A stretch of DNA of 64,000 bases from Crocodylus rhombifer. Its lineage: Eukaryota > Chordata > Crocodylia > Crocodylidae. The stretch is taken from NCBI GenBank assembly GCA_038503035.1, contig JAVSML010024358.1, positions 124,001 through 188,000 of the forward strand, read 5' to 3'. The notes under the pieces are model-generated. The model did no database searches and was not told the origin of the DNA. It saw only the letters and a program-made list of their open reading frames with translations. The translations under genes were made by a program, and so were the position numbers. Below, one piece after another: positions 11,560 to 23,680 of this stretch; positions within the stretch are counted from its first letter, which is position 1; each line of letters begins with the position of its first letter.

Positions 11560-12640
11560 ACAGAGGCTCAAATCAAATAGCTAGGCATTGCTGTATATAG
11601 TCATATATATATTCTTCTGATATTGATTGCTTATACTGTTTTTTCAGTGAAAAAAGAATATAAACAATAAAGAAAAAATATTAATTTGATTTAGAGAGAT
11701 CTTGTCACTGTGAAACTTAACTGAAACATTAAAAACAATTAGCTATAGACATGCTGAGATACTTCATATCAGATAACTATTTGGAGGAGGCCCAAGTCCT
11801 GTGACCAAATTTGGTGTGAATAAACTGGAGACATACATGGATAGGTACTATCTACCCCAAGTGATCTAATGGGACACTTCCTTCTGGCTCGGTCAACAGA
11901 AGTTGTCATAAGCATTTCTAAGGCAGGAGGAGTCATTTTTGAGTCAGGAGGAGCTGTCACAAGTCTTCTTACACACCATGTACCACTGCAGAAATAGGAG
12001 TGACCTATTCAACCTCTCTACCAAAATACTTGTGGATAATCACTTCTCTCCACCCCTCTGGAACCTAAAGTTCAGCTCATTTACTTAATATCTGAACATG
12101 GCTTACTTGATTATCCTTCCAGGTGCACCAGTTTAACTTCTGTGGAACTTTATTAAAATCAATGTAATTGGACTATGCAATTGTTTATATGGATTGTAGA
12201 TATAGCCTTTTAATTTCTACCACATTATAGTCACCAAACCATCAAAACACTCCCTCCGCCCTACTGTTTTAAAGACTGAAAGCTAAATCCACAAAAAGAC
12301 TCTAATTATAGACTTTTAGGGTATTTGTGGAAATCAGAGCTTATGATCTACCAATACAATATCAAAGACATCTGACACCAATATGTACCGAGAAAGATTT
12401 TCAGAATTATGGACACAGATTTTCATGCAGAGTGAACAAATATGGGGCATTCTGAGGCAGATTAAGATAAAAACAAAACCTGGAAATGGGATCTAAAAGT
12501 GACATTTCCCTTCCTCTTTGGTCATCCAAGTTTCTAGATTTGGTATTAACAGATGACTTTCTATTTTTCCTAGTCATCGCAGGGTATTTTCAGCCCAGAC
12601 AAATTCTGTTATCAGTTGCATAGCACTGAAAGTATGAATG
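11560..12640. other. Unique AT-rich DNA
   Basis: No coding, RNA or repeat feature recognised. Confidence 0.45.
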
Positions 12641-12643
12641 ACT

Positions 12644-13071
12644 GGGTGCATCTACAAGAGACACTAACTGCGGAGTTGCCTAATTAGCTCCATAGTAAAG
12701 CGTCACTGTCTACATGAGCGATGCTATTAGGCCAGAGTAAAGTAATTCATTCTACTGCAGGATATTACTTCCCAACACAAGTACTATTTTAAGGCAGTGT
12801 TATTTACTTCACCACAATGCATGTGTAGATGATGACAGGGGCTGGCTGGGGCATGAGGGTTCTACAGTGCAGAGCTACCTGCTGGCTTACCTTGTACTGT
12901 GCATCCTCAGTGTCATAGCCAGCCACTCCACAACTCTTTACTCCAGTAGGTAGCAGGCTTGGGCTGGCAGGCTGACCTCCTAGCCCCCCTATCAGTCAGG
13001 GCTCCATATGCTGCACACATGTAAGCACTGTGCACGGGAGCAATTATTTAATTTAACTTGTAGACATGCTC
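12644..13071. mobile_element. MITE with GGGTGCATCTACA inverted ends and ACT duplication
   Basis: Left end GGGTGCATCTACA and right end TGTAGACATGCTC are inverted. ACT flanks both sides (12641-12643, 13072-13074). The 3-bp duplication and GTCTACATG-type ends place it with the elements at 31633 (AGA) and 61636 (ACA), consistent with PIF/Harbinger. The interior, about 12840-13020, is GC-rich like the block after 4290. Confidence 0.6.
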
Positions 13072-13139
13072 ACTATATATGTGTCCAAACTAGACAATAA
13101 AATAAGAGAATAACTTCCAATCTTTTCCCTCAAATAGTG

Positions 13140-13262
13140 AGTGGCTGTGGCACTTACTGGGGAAGCTAAAGTATCTGGGTTCTAGACACCTTTTACCCAG
13201 AAAGGGTAAACCTGGGTCCATTTGAATTCACAGTACTCTAACTACCATGTCACAAGTTAACC
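13140..13262 (-). repeat. tRNA-SINE-like remnant, minus strand
   Basis: The reverse complement reads ATGGTAGTTAGAGTACTGT, then GAATTCAAATGG, resembling a degenerate pol III A box and B box of a tRNA-derived SINE. A similar remnant follows in the opposite direction. Age and family are unknown. Confidence 0.35.
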
Positions 13263-13282
13263 ATTACCCTGGCTTTTCTCTG

Positions 13283-13400
13283 TATGGTGGCTGACCTGTA
13301 ACATAGGTAGTTAAGAGTGTTGTACTGGTAAGTCTGAGAAGTTCTGGTTCAAACTCTCTGGCTATATATGGTAACCTAAAACTCAGTCTTCTCAGTGTCT
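13283..13400 (+). repeat. tRNA-SINE-like remnant, plus strand
   Basis: AGGTAGTTAAGAGTG at 13305-13319 and GGTTCAAACTC near 13350 resemble pol III A and B boxes at roughly SINE spacing. It does not fold as a tRNA that I can recognise, so I call it a remnant rather than a gene. Confidence 0.4.
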
Positions 13401-13449
13401 CAGGTGAGGTCCAATGAGCTAATAGGGGAAAAGACCAATGGACACACAC

Positions 13450-16110
13450 ACATATACATCCCTTTTTCTGTTCCTGAGGCTAAGTCTGGTAGTCATGGGC
13501 TTTAGCAGATTCCATTTTCAGCTGCCTATGGTCACTACACATCAGTGAGAAGTGTGTATACATGTCATGGCTGCTACTGCACAGGCTTGGTCTGTGCAAT
13601 TATGTAGTCACTTGCAGTTGTCCATGCACACAGGCAACATATCCAGAAATAGAATTCCCTTGGATGAGTAAGTGCCAAAAATGTCCTGTAAATGGACAGA
13701 ATGTGGCCTTGTAGATGACCAGGAAAAAATAGAATTTCACCCTGAGAATAGCTGATGTAGAAATGTTCATCTTGATGTATAGACTTCCCTTAAAATAGGA
13801 CATATTGGTGTGAATTAATTTGTACACCTTGGGACTGGGAGGTGAGGGGTGCAAAATTTCAAGATCCCTTATTAAGAGGAGCCCTGACAGCACTTTCTTA
13901 ACAGAAGACTGTATGATGAAGGCTGGCCTTGCTTCTGGCTGCTAAGATAAATGAAACATACTTGCAACAGCAGGGAAATAATTATAATAATGATAGGTTT
14001 CTTACAGTCCTATACTCTGTATAAATTCTGGGTGGAAGTAGCTTCTGTTACCACTTCTTTCCTAGTCTGGAAGGGAGTCACTACTGCTTCCAGGTGAAGA
14101 GTTCTTGCTCCAAGCAGAGTATGACAACAGCACAGAAGAAAATCCATGAAAATGGATCCACAAGCAACGTCCTAGTGTGGTTAAATCCTTACAGTGAATA
14201 AGTCAACTTCTAAAGATACCTATTATTTACATTTGGTAATACAATGGGCTGGGGTTTTCTAGAGGCTGCACGCTTCATGATGGTGCTGAGCTCTTGGCAC
14301 AGAAAAACAGCTCATGGGTAGTGGGCTAGAAGGAAACCAGGCACCTAATGAACATTTTGCTTAAACTGACATATTCCTATGGAATATTTCAATTTTAAAT
14401 AATCTCTAATTTCCTGTGCGGAAATGTTCCAGTGGAAAATTCCCAAATCAGCCCCATCATTATCTCCCTATACTACTCTCCTATTGCTTCAAACTTAATG
14501 ACATTTCTCTCCTTTCCAAATGTGTCATCATTGCTTCCTTCAACCTCACTCCATGCCAAAACAAGGTGTATACAAGGAAGTCTTATCACTGAACTCTTAC
14601 TGCAGGGAGATGTTAAAATGTCAGTTGATTCTGACTCCATGCTAAAAATTCTGTGTATCCCTCATTTCTCACTTCTGCACCACTCTTTCTCATAGTCATT
14701 TTTTTGTCCCTGTTCTCTCTTCTGCACTATGTATATTCCCCAATTCTCCCTCTTCAGCACCCACAGAGCCCCTGTCGGATAGTAAAAAAAGGTATATGAG
14801 CTAATTTTAGTGGAAATCAGGTTTTTCCAGGATTCTGATTATTACCAAAATTAATAGCATTCTGCCCAATAAGCTACCTAGAACATTTTGTTCAGTCTTG
14901 GAACTGATCAGATGCAGTGTTTAAATTATAGACAGGCAAAAAGTGAATTGCCATTGAGTTTAACACTAGATGTGGTTTGCTCAGATAATAATGGAGATGT
15001 ACACATTGTGTGGCCCCTGCTAAGAAATGCCAAAGCAAAGAAATACAGAGTAGAACAATGTAAGAACAAGAAAAGAAGAAGAAGGGGGAAAAAAAATCTT
15101 TGACCTGATCTTTTTAAATCTGTCAAGATTCTTTCATTTTTATATGAATTGCCCAACACATACCATATAGGCAGAAAATGCATGTTCAAGGACCACTGAA
15201 CACTGTGAATTTTTTCACTGTATCACAATTATAGAAACATCTGTGCTAAGTGACTGTGTGCTGAATCATGGTGAAAACTGGAGCGTTCAGCAGCACTCAA
15301 CATCACTTATCTCTTTCATGTTGTAGAATGGTCTACAGGGTATATATTAGATTGCAGTTTACAGACTGGGAAGTGTCCTGTGTCAGACCTCTCAAGGAAT
15401 GTTTTATGTCCTTTCTGCAGAGCACATCTGTGTTTATTTCTTTAACTCTGACACTATCCTTAACACATTCTAAAAAGTTGCATGGCAGTTTTTGAAAGTG
15501 TTATGCCCACGACAAACTAATGCTGTTCAGGAGACCTGAGTTCAATCGTTTGTTCTATTCCTTGACTCCTTCATCTTGTAGAATTGGGAGTGTTATGTAG
15601 ACAACTTCATTAGCCAGTGAGGAGGGAACGCTTCTTGTAACTTGACAGTATTTCACTGCTTGAATTCACTATTTCCCAGTGAATCACATGCCATATGCAT
15701 AATGAAGAAAAACTAATGCATGGTGATCCAGTGTCAAGCCAATGCTTCAAAAAACACTGCCTCCACTGTTGAGGGTGAATAGCAGTCATTTCTACTAATA
15801 AATGAGATATGGAGCAGCTTTGATGGGCTCAGGAAGAATTGGAACCTCTCTTTTTGCTACAAATGATATGGAACTGTGAGGAGTACCTAGGGGTAAACAC
15901 AGAGATATTCTACTAATATGGATAACTTATATAATGCTCAGGTCAGGAGTAAAATGACCGAAGAAGTTTCATATAAAGCACTGGAAATAATAGGAACTCT
16001 CCTAGAGTTTTTGCCAAGCTTCCTACCAGCTATTATCAGTATTTGACTGTAGAGGTATAATGTAGGTATAACAGATCCTGATTTGTGCTCACTTTACAAA
16101 AAATAAGACC
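13450..16110. other. Unique AT-rich DNA
   Basis: Nothing convincing. A GAGTTCAATC motif near 15540 may be the B box of another SINE remnant. Short open frames in this stretch are low-complexity or lack motifs. Confidence 0.45.
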
Positions 16111-16119
16111 ATTACTGTT

Positions 16120-16225
16120 CCAGTCAGAGTATCTTGGCTAAGCTGTAGTGACTCATTCTTTCAGCACCGGAGATCTTCAGTTCAACCCCCAATCTGTTGA
16201 TTAATTTGATTTCACCAAGTGTAAA
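16120..16225 (+). repeat. tRNA-SINE-like remnant
   Basis: GGCTAAGCTGTAGTGACTC is followed 30-40 bases later by CAGTTCAACCCC, a good B-box consensus. A decayed tRNA-derived SINE head is the simplest reading. Confidence 0.35.
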
Positions 16226-16832
16226 AAGTCTCTCTAGTCATTATGTATACACCCTTAAAATACACTTGGGCATTCATTATACTTAAGCAGTTAAGACAAT
16301 AGACATATTTTAAGTAAATAATTTTGTGTACCCCAAGACATAAGACAAAACATTGGTAAAAGGTTATGAATTCTTACAAAAAAATCAATAACTAAGAGGT
16401 AAAATGATTAATATCATTGAAGATAAAAAATGGATTTGGAATATTGCAGTGATCAGTAAGGAGAGTGTAGGAGTCATGAGTAATGTTGTAGGGATGAGGG
16501 TAGTGTCCTAAGGATGTATTAATGGCAATCATAGGATGCATACAAGACAGTCTGATCACTGAAGTCATTCTGCCAGATGTTAAACTGCCAGCTGATACTT
16601 ATATAACATCCAACTAATAGTTGTGTGAAAATAATCTGACATATGAACAGTTTGGCAGAGGTGGATGAAGTTATATTTTTGCTTGCTTATAGATATCTAC
16701 CTTGCCTTAAAGCCTGGGGCAGGATGTGGGCCTCAAATGATAACATTTCTCCTCACTTGTATTTGTTCAACCCCCTTCTGTACTGTCCTCCCCCCCACAA
16801 CTTGAGTATTTACTCAAGTCCTAGATGAGGCA

Positions 16833-17142
16833 TGATTATAGAGAGGATGGAGATGGGCTTTTCTCTGTAGCTGCAGGTATTAGGAGAAATGGCCTTAAAT
16901 TGCAGCAAGGGAAATTGAGATTGGAGATTAGGAGGAACTTTCTAACTATGAGGGTGGTCAGGCATTGGAACAGGCCACCTAGAGAAGTTGTGGAATTTCC
17001 ATGATTGGAAAGTTTCAAAAGTTAGGTAGATACTTGGCTGGGATGGTTAATTAGGGCTGATCGTGCCTTGAGCAGGGGGGGCTGGACTAGATGACCTTGT
17101 GAGATGGTGCCTTCCAGCCCTACTTTTTTATGATCATTATGA
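16833..17142 (+). mobile_element. CR1 LINE 3' end
   Basis: The sequence encodes the typical CR1 C-terminal tail: block AGGAGGAACTTTCTAAC, GAACAGGCCACC, then CTTGGCTGGGATGG. It ends in the 3' UTR (GGGGCTGGACTAGATGACC, CCAGCCCTACTTTTTTATGATC). The copy is 5' truncated, as is usual for CR1 insertions. Confidence 0.9.
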
Positions 17143-20125
17143 GGATTTTTTTCCCCCCATTCAACAGAGGGAAAAAGAAGCCTCATCTTAGAATAAAGTA
17201 TTCAGAAGAAATGCAGCATCTGTAGGCAGGGTTGCCCTGCACTGCTCCTTGGCTCCCTGCAGAACTACATAGTGGTGCAGGTATCAGGGAATAATAGTGC
17301 AAGACCCAGTGCTGATTCCCTCCCTGCACTTGTCTACACTCTGGGTCCTGCTGATTCCTGCACAACTCTCTGGCAATGGGTACCAGTGGGTACAGCCTGG
17401 ACATGAAGAGAATGTACAGGAAAAGGAGAAGGGTTTGAGTTAACTGAAAAACTAAGTTGTGATCTTAAATTCCTTATAGTATATAGGCTTTGATTCTGAA
17501 GGTTGATCAAAATTGACTTATTAGACTCAAATCTCTGACCAGAATGTCCCTAAATTTGGGGGTATCAGTACTCCCAATTCAAGGTTAAATTCTGCATCTT
17601 TAGAAACATCTCTAAATAATACTGCCATTGGAGGAACACAGGAGGTTATATTTAGATTCCATTCAGCCCTGCATTGCCCTCCCTAGAAAGGGTTTGTATT
17701 ATTATTATTATTTTTGTTGTTGTTGTTGTTATTTATGTCTTTCTCACTACATATAGGAAATCAGGAGTTGCCCAAGTGCTTCCAAAATCCATTTATCTGT
17801 ACTGAGTTGAGGAAATCTCCTGAGCATCCTTTACCTATAACAATTCCTCTAACATCATCATTCTGCAGATTGGGAAAAATGGAGATCCCATGATCCATGA
17901 AATAAAAGAATTCCAGATGTGACATTTCTATTGCTGCTTTTCATATTGCTAACCACTGCTGAATGACAATTAGGCTTTGAGAACCATGGGTTTAATTTTT
18001 ATAAAGACCCGAACTTCTAAATGTTTCCAGAGGCACAAGAGCTGCGATAAAGAACAGTATAATGAAGACACTGCAAATTCTGTTATCCAGATTACAGTGT
18101 AGCACCCATTATTTTGTCCATTCTGCAAATGCATATTTAACAAACTCAAAAAAGCAGACTTGTCATACTAAAGCCAGGACATGTACATCAACCCCATAAA
18201 TACTCATTTCATCACATATAAAACTGACAATGAAGTAAGAACAGTTTTAGCACAGGTAGGTCTCAAAAGCAAAGACACAGAAGAGAATTAATCATATGAT
18301 TTGTGAATGTTCAGAAGAGAAGTTCATTGTAGAAGATAAAAGGAACAAAGATTTTTCAAACAATTTAAAATATTTATCAATGTTGATAATATTAACTGGG
18401 TATTTTACTGTTTTCTGCTTCCCTTGGCTTATAAAGATTGGGTAATAATGCGTTTTTGCTCCTTTCATGATATTCTAAGTTATATTGAATCCTGTATACT
18501 GGTCCTAGGTTAATTATCAGAATCATGAACCACATTTTTTGGTGCCTGGCATACAAAAGTTAAATGCAACTAAAATTCAATGTTATGCTCCTGAATTTGA
18601 GTTCTGTTGACGTAAGCAGTAAGCATTTGGACTATATAAACAAATGGAGTGTACTAAATTGTGTTTCAGGACACTGTCATTTTGAATGCAACAGAGTAAC
18701 TCAGCACTTTCGTAGCTAGCATACTCGTGTCAATCACCCAGCTTCTGGTACATCAGGGCTTTCATTAGCTCTATAACTGCCTGACCTTGTGCCAGACTTG
18801 AGCAGACAGGTAGTTCATAACCCTTTACTGTCAGAATTAGCATTCATGATACTACTTAAACTGCAGAGCAAATTTAGAGTTCATTATTAAATGAGGCATA
18901 TGTTACTACACTTATAACTGATTCAGTCTAGTTATTTTTAGTTTGACCTTTTCTGTATTCATCAAATCAGCTTTGAAATAGACATTGAGGTACCCTTTGC
19001 TGTTAGTTATAAAAATTCTTAGGGCTGATGGTTTTATGGTGTTTTCTGGCAAATTCTTATTAGGTCTCAGTAGCTGCATGATATACAGAATGCCTTGCTG
19101 TTAGCTTAAGTAAAAATGAGGTAAACTGAAAGCATTAGGATGTTAATGATAATGTTCTTTAGCTGCTAGATCATCTTCCCTTCCCTTTTCCAGTGCAACC
19201 AAATTGAAAAGAAACAGCTATTATTAGGCAGGCCATACAAGCTGCTATCAATCATGGTCAAACCAAGTGAGGAGAAAGAACATAGAGATTATTGGGTCAG
19301 ACTTATTTCTTGTGTAGGTCCAGGGATGAAATTTGCCCATGATTATTTTTTTTTCTAGTATGCTCCTCCTCCTGTGGTAAGTCTCTGGGAACAAATCTAC
19401 TACAAATGCAAACCCACTGGAACATGACAGGATTAAGGATTGTTTCTTGTCATTTTCGTTTCACTACCTTGAGTTTCTATATTTTAATATGGAGACAGCA
19501 CCCATCTAAAAATATGCTCTAACCTTATTAGGGAATTGAAAGGCCGCTAATATTTAATCCTCTTTTTTTTGCTAAAACAAAACGAAACAAGCAAAAAAAG
19601 CACCTGTTCAGCATTTGAAAATTCTCACTTATCAATACCTACCAAAATATATTATGTTTTAAAGTTATATTGGGACAACAGCAGCAACAACGTATATCAT
19701 TATTACATACATATTATATACTATTTATTTATACTACCTAGAGTGTCATCAATTATTTTCATTATTTACATTTCTGTACTTTTATACAGAAGAAAAAGAC
19801 TCTGAGCCATTTAACTTTGAGCATGTCATTAAACCCCCTGAAGCCAAAGTGACTATTTTCATGTTTAAAGCTATACACCTGCTGGTGTGATTTATCAATG
19901 GGGATCAAGCTCCACTTCTGCTATGGTGCTCATATTTCACCAGGCTAGGATGGCTCTCACATACACACAAGTGCAAGTGTCTGTGCAATGTGCAAGTGGT
20001 ATAAGATTTTTAAATATAGATGTTAAAAAGAATTAGGAACCTAACTACTTTTAAATCTGACCTGTATTCCAGGCCTACTTCCTCCATATCTCTTTCTGTA
20101 TGACACAGGAATAAAATGTTATTAT
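17143..20125. other. Unique AT-rich DNA with one short microsatellite
   Basis: Apart from an ATT/GTT tract at about 17698-17731, I see no repeat end, RNA gene or credible exon. The open frame at 19569-19805 is AT-driven. Confidence 0.45.
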
Positions 20126-20126
20126 T

Positions 20127-20159
20127 ATATATATATGTGTGTATGTGTGTGTGTGTGTG

Positions 20160-20214
<55 letters not shown>

Positions 20215-20240
20215 ATATATGTATGTATATGTATATATAT
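20127..20240. repeat. Compound (TA)n/(TG)n microsatellite
   Basis: An ATT start, short TA run, TG run, then about 45 bases of perfect TA followed by TATG variants. It is likely to be highly length-variable. The minus-strand open frame across it, rich in Ile-Tyr and Thr-His, is an artefact. Confidence 0.95.
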
Positions 20241-20477
20241 TTATATTTAACAAAACTTTTCTTATCATAAGAACCCAATTAAGATAAGTATTTTGGTTTT
20301 GGCAGTCCTATCTGAGGATGGATTATCCAGAGCTCCTCAGAAAAGAGGACTCTATGAATGTGATACATTCTCAATGACTGAGGTTGTATAATTAAGATAA
20401 CATGTTTCTGAAAGATCTACTGCTGTAGAACCTGAAGTTATGGGTTTGATGAAAAGCAATTATTTTGTAAGATATTT

Positions 20478-21263
20478 GTCACAAACCGGTCTATGAGGTA
20501 CCCTCAGAGGTCTAAGTTTCTCTCTGCTGTCCCATCACTTGTCCCCCCAAAAAAGACCAAGTTTTCCTTTGGGATAAGATCTTATCCCTGCAAGCCTCAG
20601 CTCCACTGCCCTTATACTGGACCCCACCACTGCAGCCAGGGATACTCTGCCAGCTCCAGGTGGCTTCCTTTGGCTTGTGAAAGAAATTTTAGGTCCCCCT
20701 TTCTGCAGAACAGGTAGTCTGGAATATCACTTGCTCAGAGATTGTTTTTTTATGGCAGGCAATCAGTAAGGATTTAAAACAACAAATAGATTTATTTTAT
20801 AGGAGAAATAATTAAATACAAAACAGGTATAAGTTTGAAGACAGAAAAAATTAGACAAGTTTTTTATCCCCTCATATGGGTATACCTAACTCTCCTGAAA
20901 GCCCTGCCAGTGTCTCCAGGGATTAGCCTGGTTGATCCTGCCAGCCGAGACTGTAATGGACATGAAATCCTCCAAAGCCTAAGAAAACCGAAAGACTCTG
21001 GGCACCTTATAAATAGCCCTTAAAAAACTCCAAGCCTTGCCCCCATTCAGCAATATCCCAATTTCTTGTCTCAGAATCCTGCAGACATTTCTGTCTTGGG
21101 ACATGTAGCAGTCTTCCGGCTTATGACCCATTTATCTCCAAAACCTTTGGTATTGTGCAATTGTTTTTTCCCATTATAAACAGAGAATAACACGGGTGCC
21201 CATCCCACCAGTGGTTCCTTCTGTCTGAAATTGGGAGTGGCAGTTGTCCTTGGCCTAGTGACA
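20478..21263 (-). mobile_element. Probable LTR, minus orientation
   Basis: On the minus strand the block starts TGTCACTAGG and ends GGTTTGTGACA, the TG...CA ends of an LTR. A TATA-like CTATTTATAAGG lies near 21015 and an AATAAATCTATTTG polyadenylation region about 215 bases downstream, the U3-R-U5 order. No matching 5-bp flanks are present (TATTT and CAATG), so an old or rearranged copy is assumed. It differs in sequence from the three solo LTRs elsewhere. Confidence 0.5.
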
Positions 21264-21473
21264 CAATGGCAAGTGATACTTTAGGTTTTACTTACTAACT
21301 TAATTCTTCAGTATTCATGACTCATTCCTTTGGCTAAACTGTGTTCAAAGTCATAAAGACATATACAACTGCCAGAGATAAAAGTGAAATAAGTGGATAT
21401 AGCATAATATGGGCTTTTCAATCTACCACACAAGCCATACCAGTACAACAAACAAGAAATACTGCAAGACAAC

Positions 21474-21672
21474 CAGGGATCCTGATTTTCTCTGATTTAA
21501 AAAAGTAATTCCAAATCCACCTTTTTCTATGATTAAAATGAAACACCACTATATATCTATGTCAATATTAATTGAATGTCATTTTAATCATGGGGGAATG
21601 TGGAATTGGGGTTACTTTTTTAAAATCTGAAAATTGGGGATTTTTTTACATCAGAGAAAACCAGAAGCCATG
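21474..21672 (+). mobile_element. Hairpin hAT-like MITE, copy 2, complete
   Basis: A 199-bp element from CAGGGATCCTG to a diverged right end (CCAGAAGCCATG). The arms are complementary over nearly the whole element. Flanks AAGACAAC (21466-21473) and ATGACAAC (21673-21680) match at 7 of 8 bases. This 8-bp duplication is the best evidence that the family is hAT. Confidence 0.8.
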
Positions 21673-21956
21673 ATGACAACCCAGGAACCTTCCAAGATTT
21701 GGTAGGGTTTGTGATGGTATTTTTCTTTGCACTGTGGACAAAGTCAGATTAGACATTCATATCCATTTTTCCTGATCTTAAAATATAGAAATCTTTTCCC
21801 TGGCAGGTTGTTTCATGGTCCCACTGTTCTGACAATAAGGTGTAGGTGCTGTTACCTGATTCTCTTAGTGCTGTTTGGGGGTTAGGTATTACTGGATGGT
21901 CTGTGCACAGATAAGTATCTGTCTCTGTTAAGTACAGTATCTGTTAAAATACTGTC

Positions 21957-22450
21957 TGTGATGCTATAACCCTAACAAGCTTGTTATTCGAAGAGAGAGA
22001 CTGCAGGCTTTGGTCCTTAGTAACAAAAGCTCAGCCAGGTTTATTGTCCACAAACAAGCCTAGACACTAGCATCCCTGTCCAGCTGGTACATGATAGTAG
22101 CTGGGTCATTTGTATCCAAAGTGGAGTAAAAAGGATTAAGGGTTCCCAGGTCCCTTCTTATACACTGATCAAAACAAATTTGTGTTTTCACAAATTACTA
22201 AAACATACTTAGGTCTCTCGCATCATCCACATCCTACTACTCACCAATTAGGGAACTCTTCCCACCATGTAGGGACAGCTCTGGCCATGTCACCCTGATC
22301 TTTGCTTCAGTGCTCTGTACTGGTCTCATCAGTTCACTCTCTGCCTGTTGGCCTTTGAGGCTCCACTAAAACTAACGAGCTACTTTCCCAGCATTCCTGT
22401 ATAAAACATGTTATATGCCTAGTTTTGTTTCAGCAAGGCCTGCTGTTAGC
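21957..22450 (-). mobile_element. Possible second LTR, minus orientation
   Basis: On the minus strand GTGTATAAGAAGGGACC near 22170 looks like a TATA box at a transcription start. About 125 bases on, GGACAATAAACCTGGC supplies a polyadenylation signal. A U5-like tail ends in ATAGCATCACA at 21957. The upstream U3 boundary and target duplication are not resolved. It could instead be a fragment of another retroelement. Confidence 0.4.
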
Positions 22451-22509
22451 AGGGCTTCTTATGATTTATATATGCACTGCTGAGCCGTTGTATTAATTTA
22501 TACAGAGTC

Positions 22510-23680
22510 CTACATAGGATTTTTATCTTGATATTGAATTTAATTTTGCTTTGCTAAACCTTAAATCTATTGCTTCATGGCCTAGTCTCTGTCACAAGAG
22601 AGAACATTTTCTTTATGGTAGCCTCTCAAATATATGAAAATTGCAGGTCCTTAATCTCCTCTACAACAAATTAAGCATACCTAGTTCTCTCAAACTTTCC
22701 TTGTGAAGTGTGAATTTCTAGTCCCTTTTTCACTTTGTTGGTCATGTCTGATTTCTCCACATCCTTTCTTAAGGATGATCCAGGCTGTATGGGGGGTGGG
22801 GGTGTGTGCTTTAATTAGAGCGGCTCTGAGGTTTGATGAGCTTTAGTTAAAGTGCCCCCTCCAGCTTTTTGAAATGCAGGGATGCTGAATACATGTGATG
22901 TGTGGGCTGCTGGAGAAAGCTAATTAGCATGCTTCAGCAGACTCACTGGATTAATCAACTCTCCTCTTATACGTGTTAATTAGCATGTCAGAGCAGAGCT
23001 CAGGCACACGTATAGCTGCCCATAAATTGTGGAGCCCAGAACTGCATGCAAAACTGTACCTGAGGTCCAACCAGCACTCACATATCCTACATACTCCACT
23101 TAATGCATCTAAAAATGTCAGTTTCTTTTTTGACAATTTGAACATATTACTGGTTTATGTTGAGTCTATGATCCACAAAGAGGCTTAGATTCTTCCTGGC
23201 AATGCTATGGACTAACCAGTCATCTCTCATTCTCTACTTGTATATTCATTTTTATTCATTCATCCCCCCCCCCCCCAAAGCACCTTTACATTTAATGTTA
23301 TTGTTATTTAATGCCCAATTTCCAATCTATCATTATACTGTTGTATTCTAATTCTATCCTCCTAAATATTTGCAAATCCTCTTAGGTTTGTGTCACCTGC
23401 AGTCTCAGTTAAGAAACTCTCTATTTCCATGTTCAAATTATCAAAATGTTAAACATCAGACCTAGATAGACTTCATAGCATCCTGACAATCATCCATTTA
23501 TAATTACTCTCCGCATGCAGTTATTTATCCAATTATATTTTAACCTTACAGTATTTAGTCCATATTTGTCTTTTAAATTATATGACTGTCACATGGAACT
23601 GTCTCAAAAGCCTTACTAAATCCAAATATATATGTCCACTGTATGACTTAGAAGATATACAGCCAATATGAGTTGGAAAT
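22510..23680 (-). mobile_element. Old CR1-like LINE fragment, minus strand
   Basis: On the plus strand the text reads as reversed CR1. CTCCACATCCTTTCTTAA, then TTGTGGAGCCCAGAACTG after a MITE, is the reverse of the conserved RT C-terminal region. CATGGAACTGTCTCAAAAGCC is the reverse of the palm region with the conserved Lys-Ala-Phe. Many substitutions and indels show great age. The MITE at 22773-23022 interrupts it. Confidence 0.75.
22773..23022. mobile_element. Harbinger-like MITE, copy 2, inside a CR1
   Basis: It contains the family marks CTTTAATTAGAG, GCTAATTAGCATGC and GGATTAATCAAC. TAA occurs on both sides (22770-22772, 23023-23025), fitting the 3-bp TWA target of PIF/Harbinger. CR1 sequence continues on both flanks, so it inserted later. 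The exact terminal repeat is degenerate. Confidence 0.65.

Noticed and set aside
13283..13400. Possible tRNA gene
   Set aside because: A and B box-like motifs are present, but I cannot fold a cloverleaf; a SINE remnant is likelier.
20075..20278. Ile-Tyr/Thr-His-rich open frame
   Set aside because: It is translation of a TA/TG microsatellite.
20927..20944. rRNA gene fragment
   Set aside because: Only 18 bases match 18S rRNA; flanking sequence does not. Kept as a curiosity, not annotated as rRNA.
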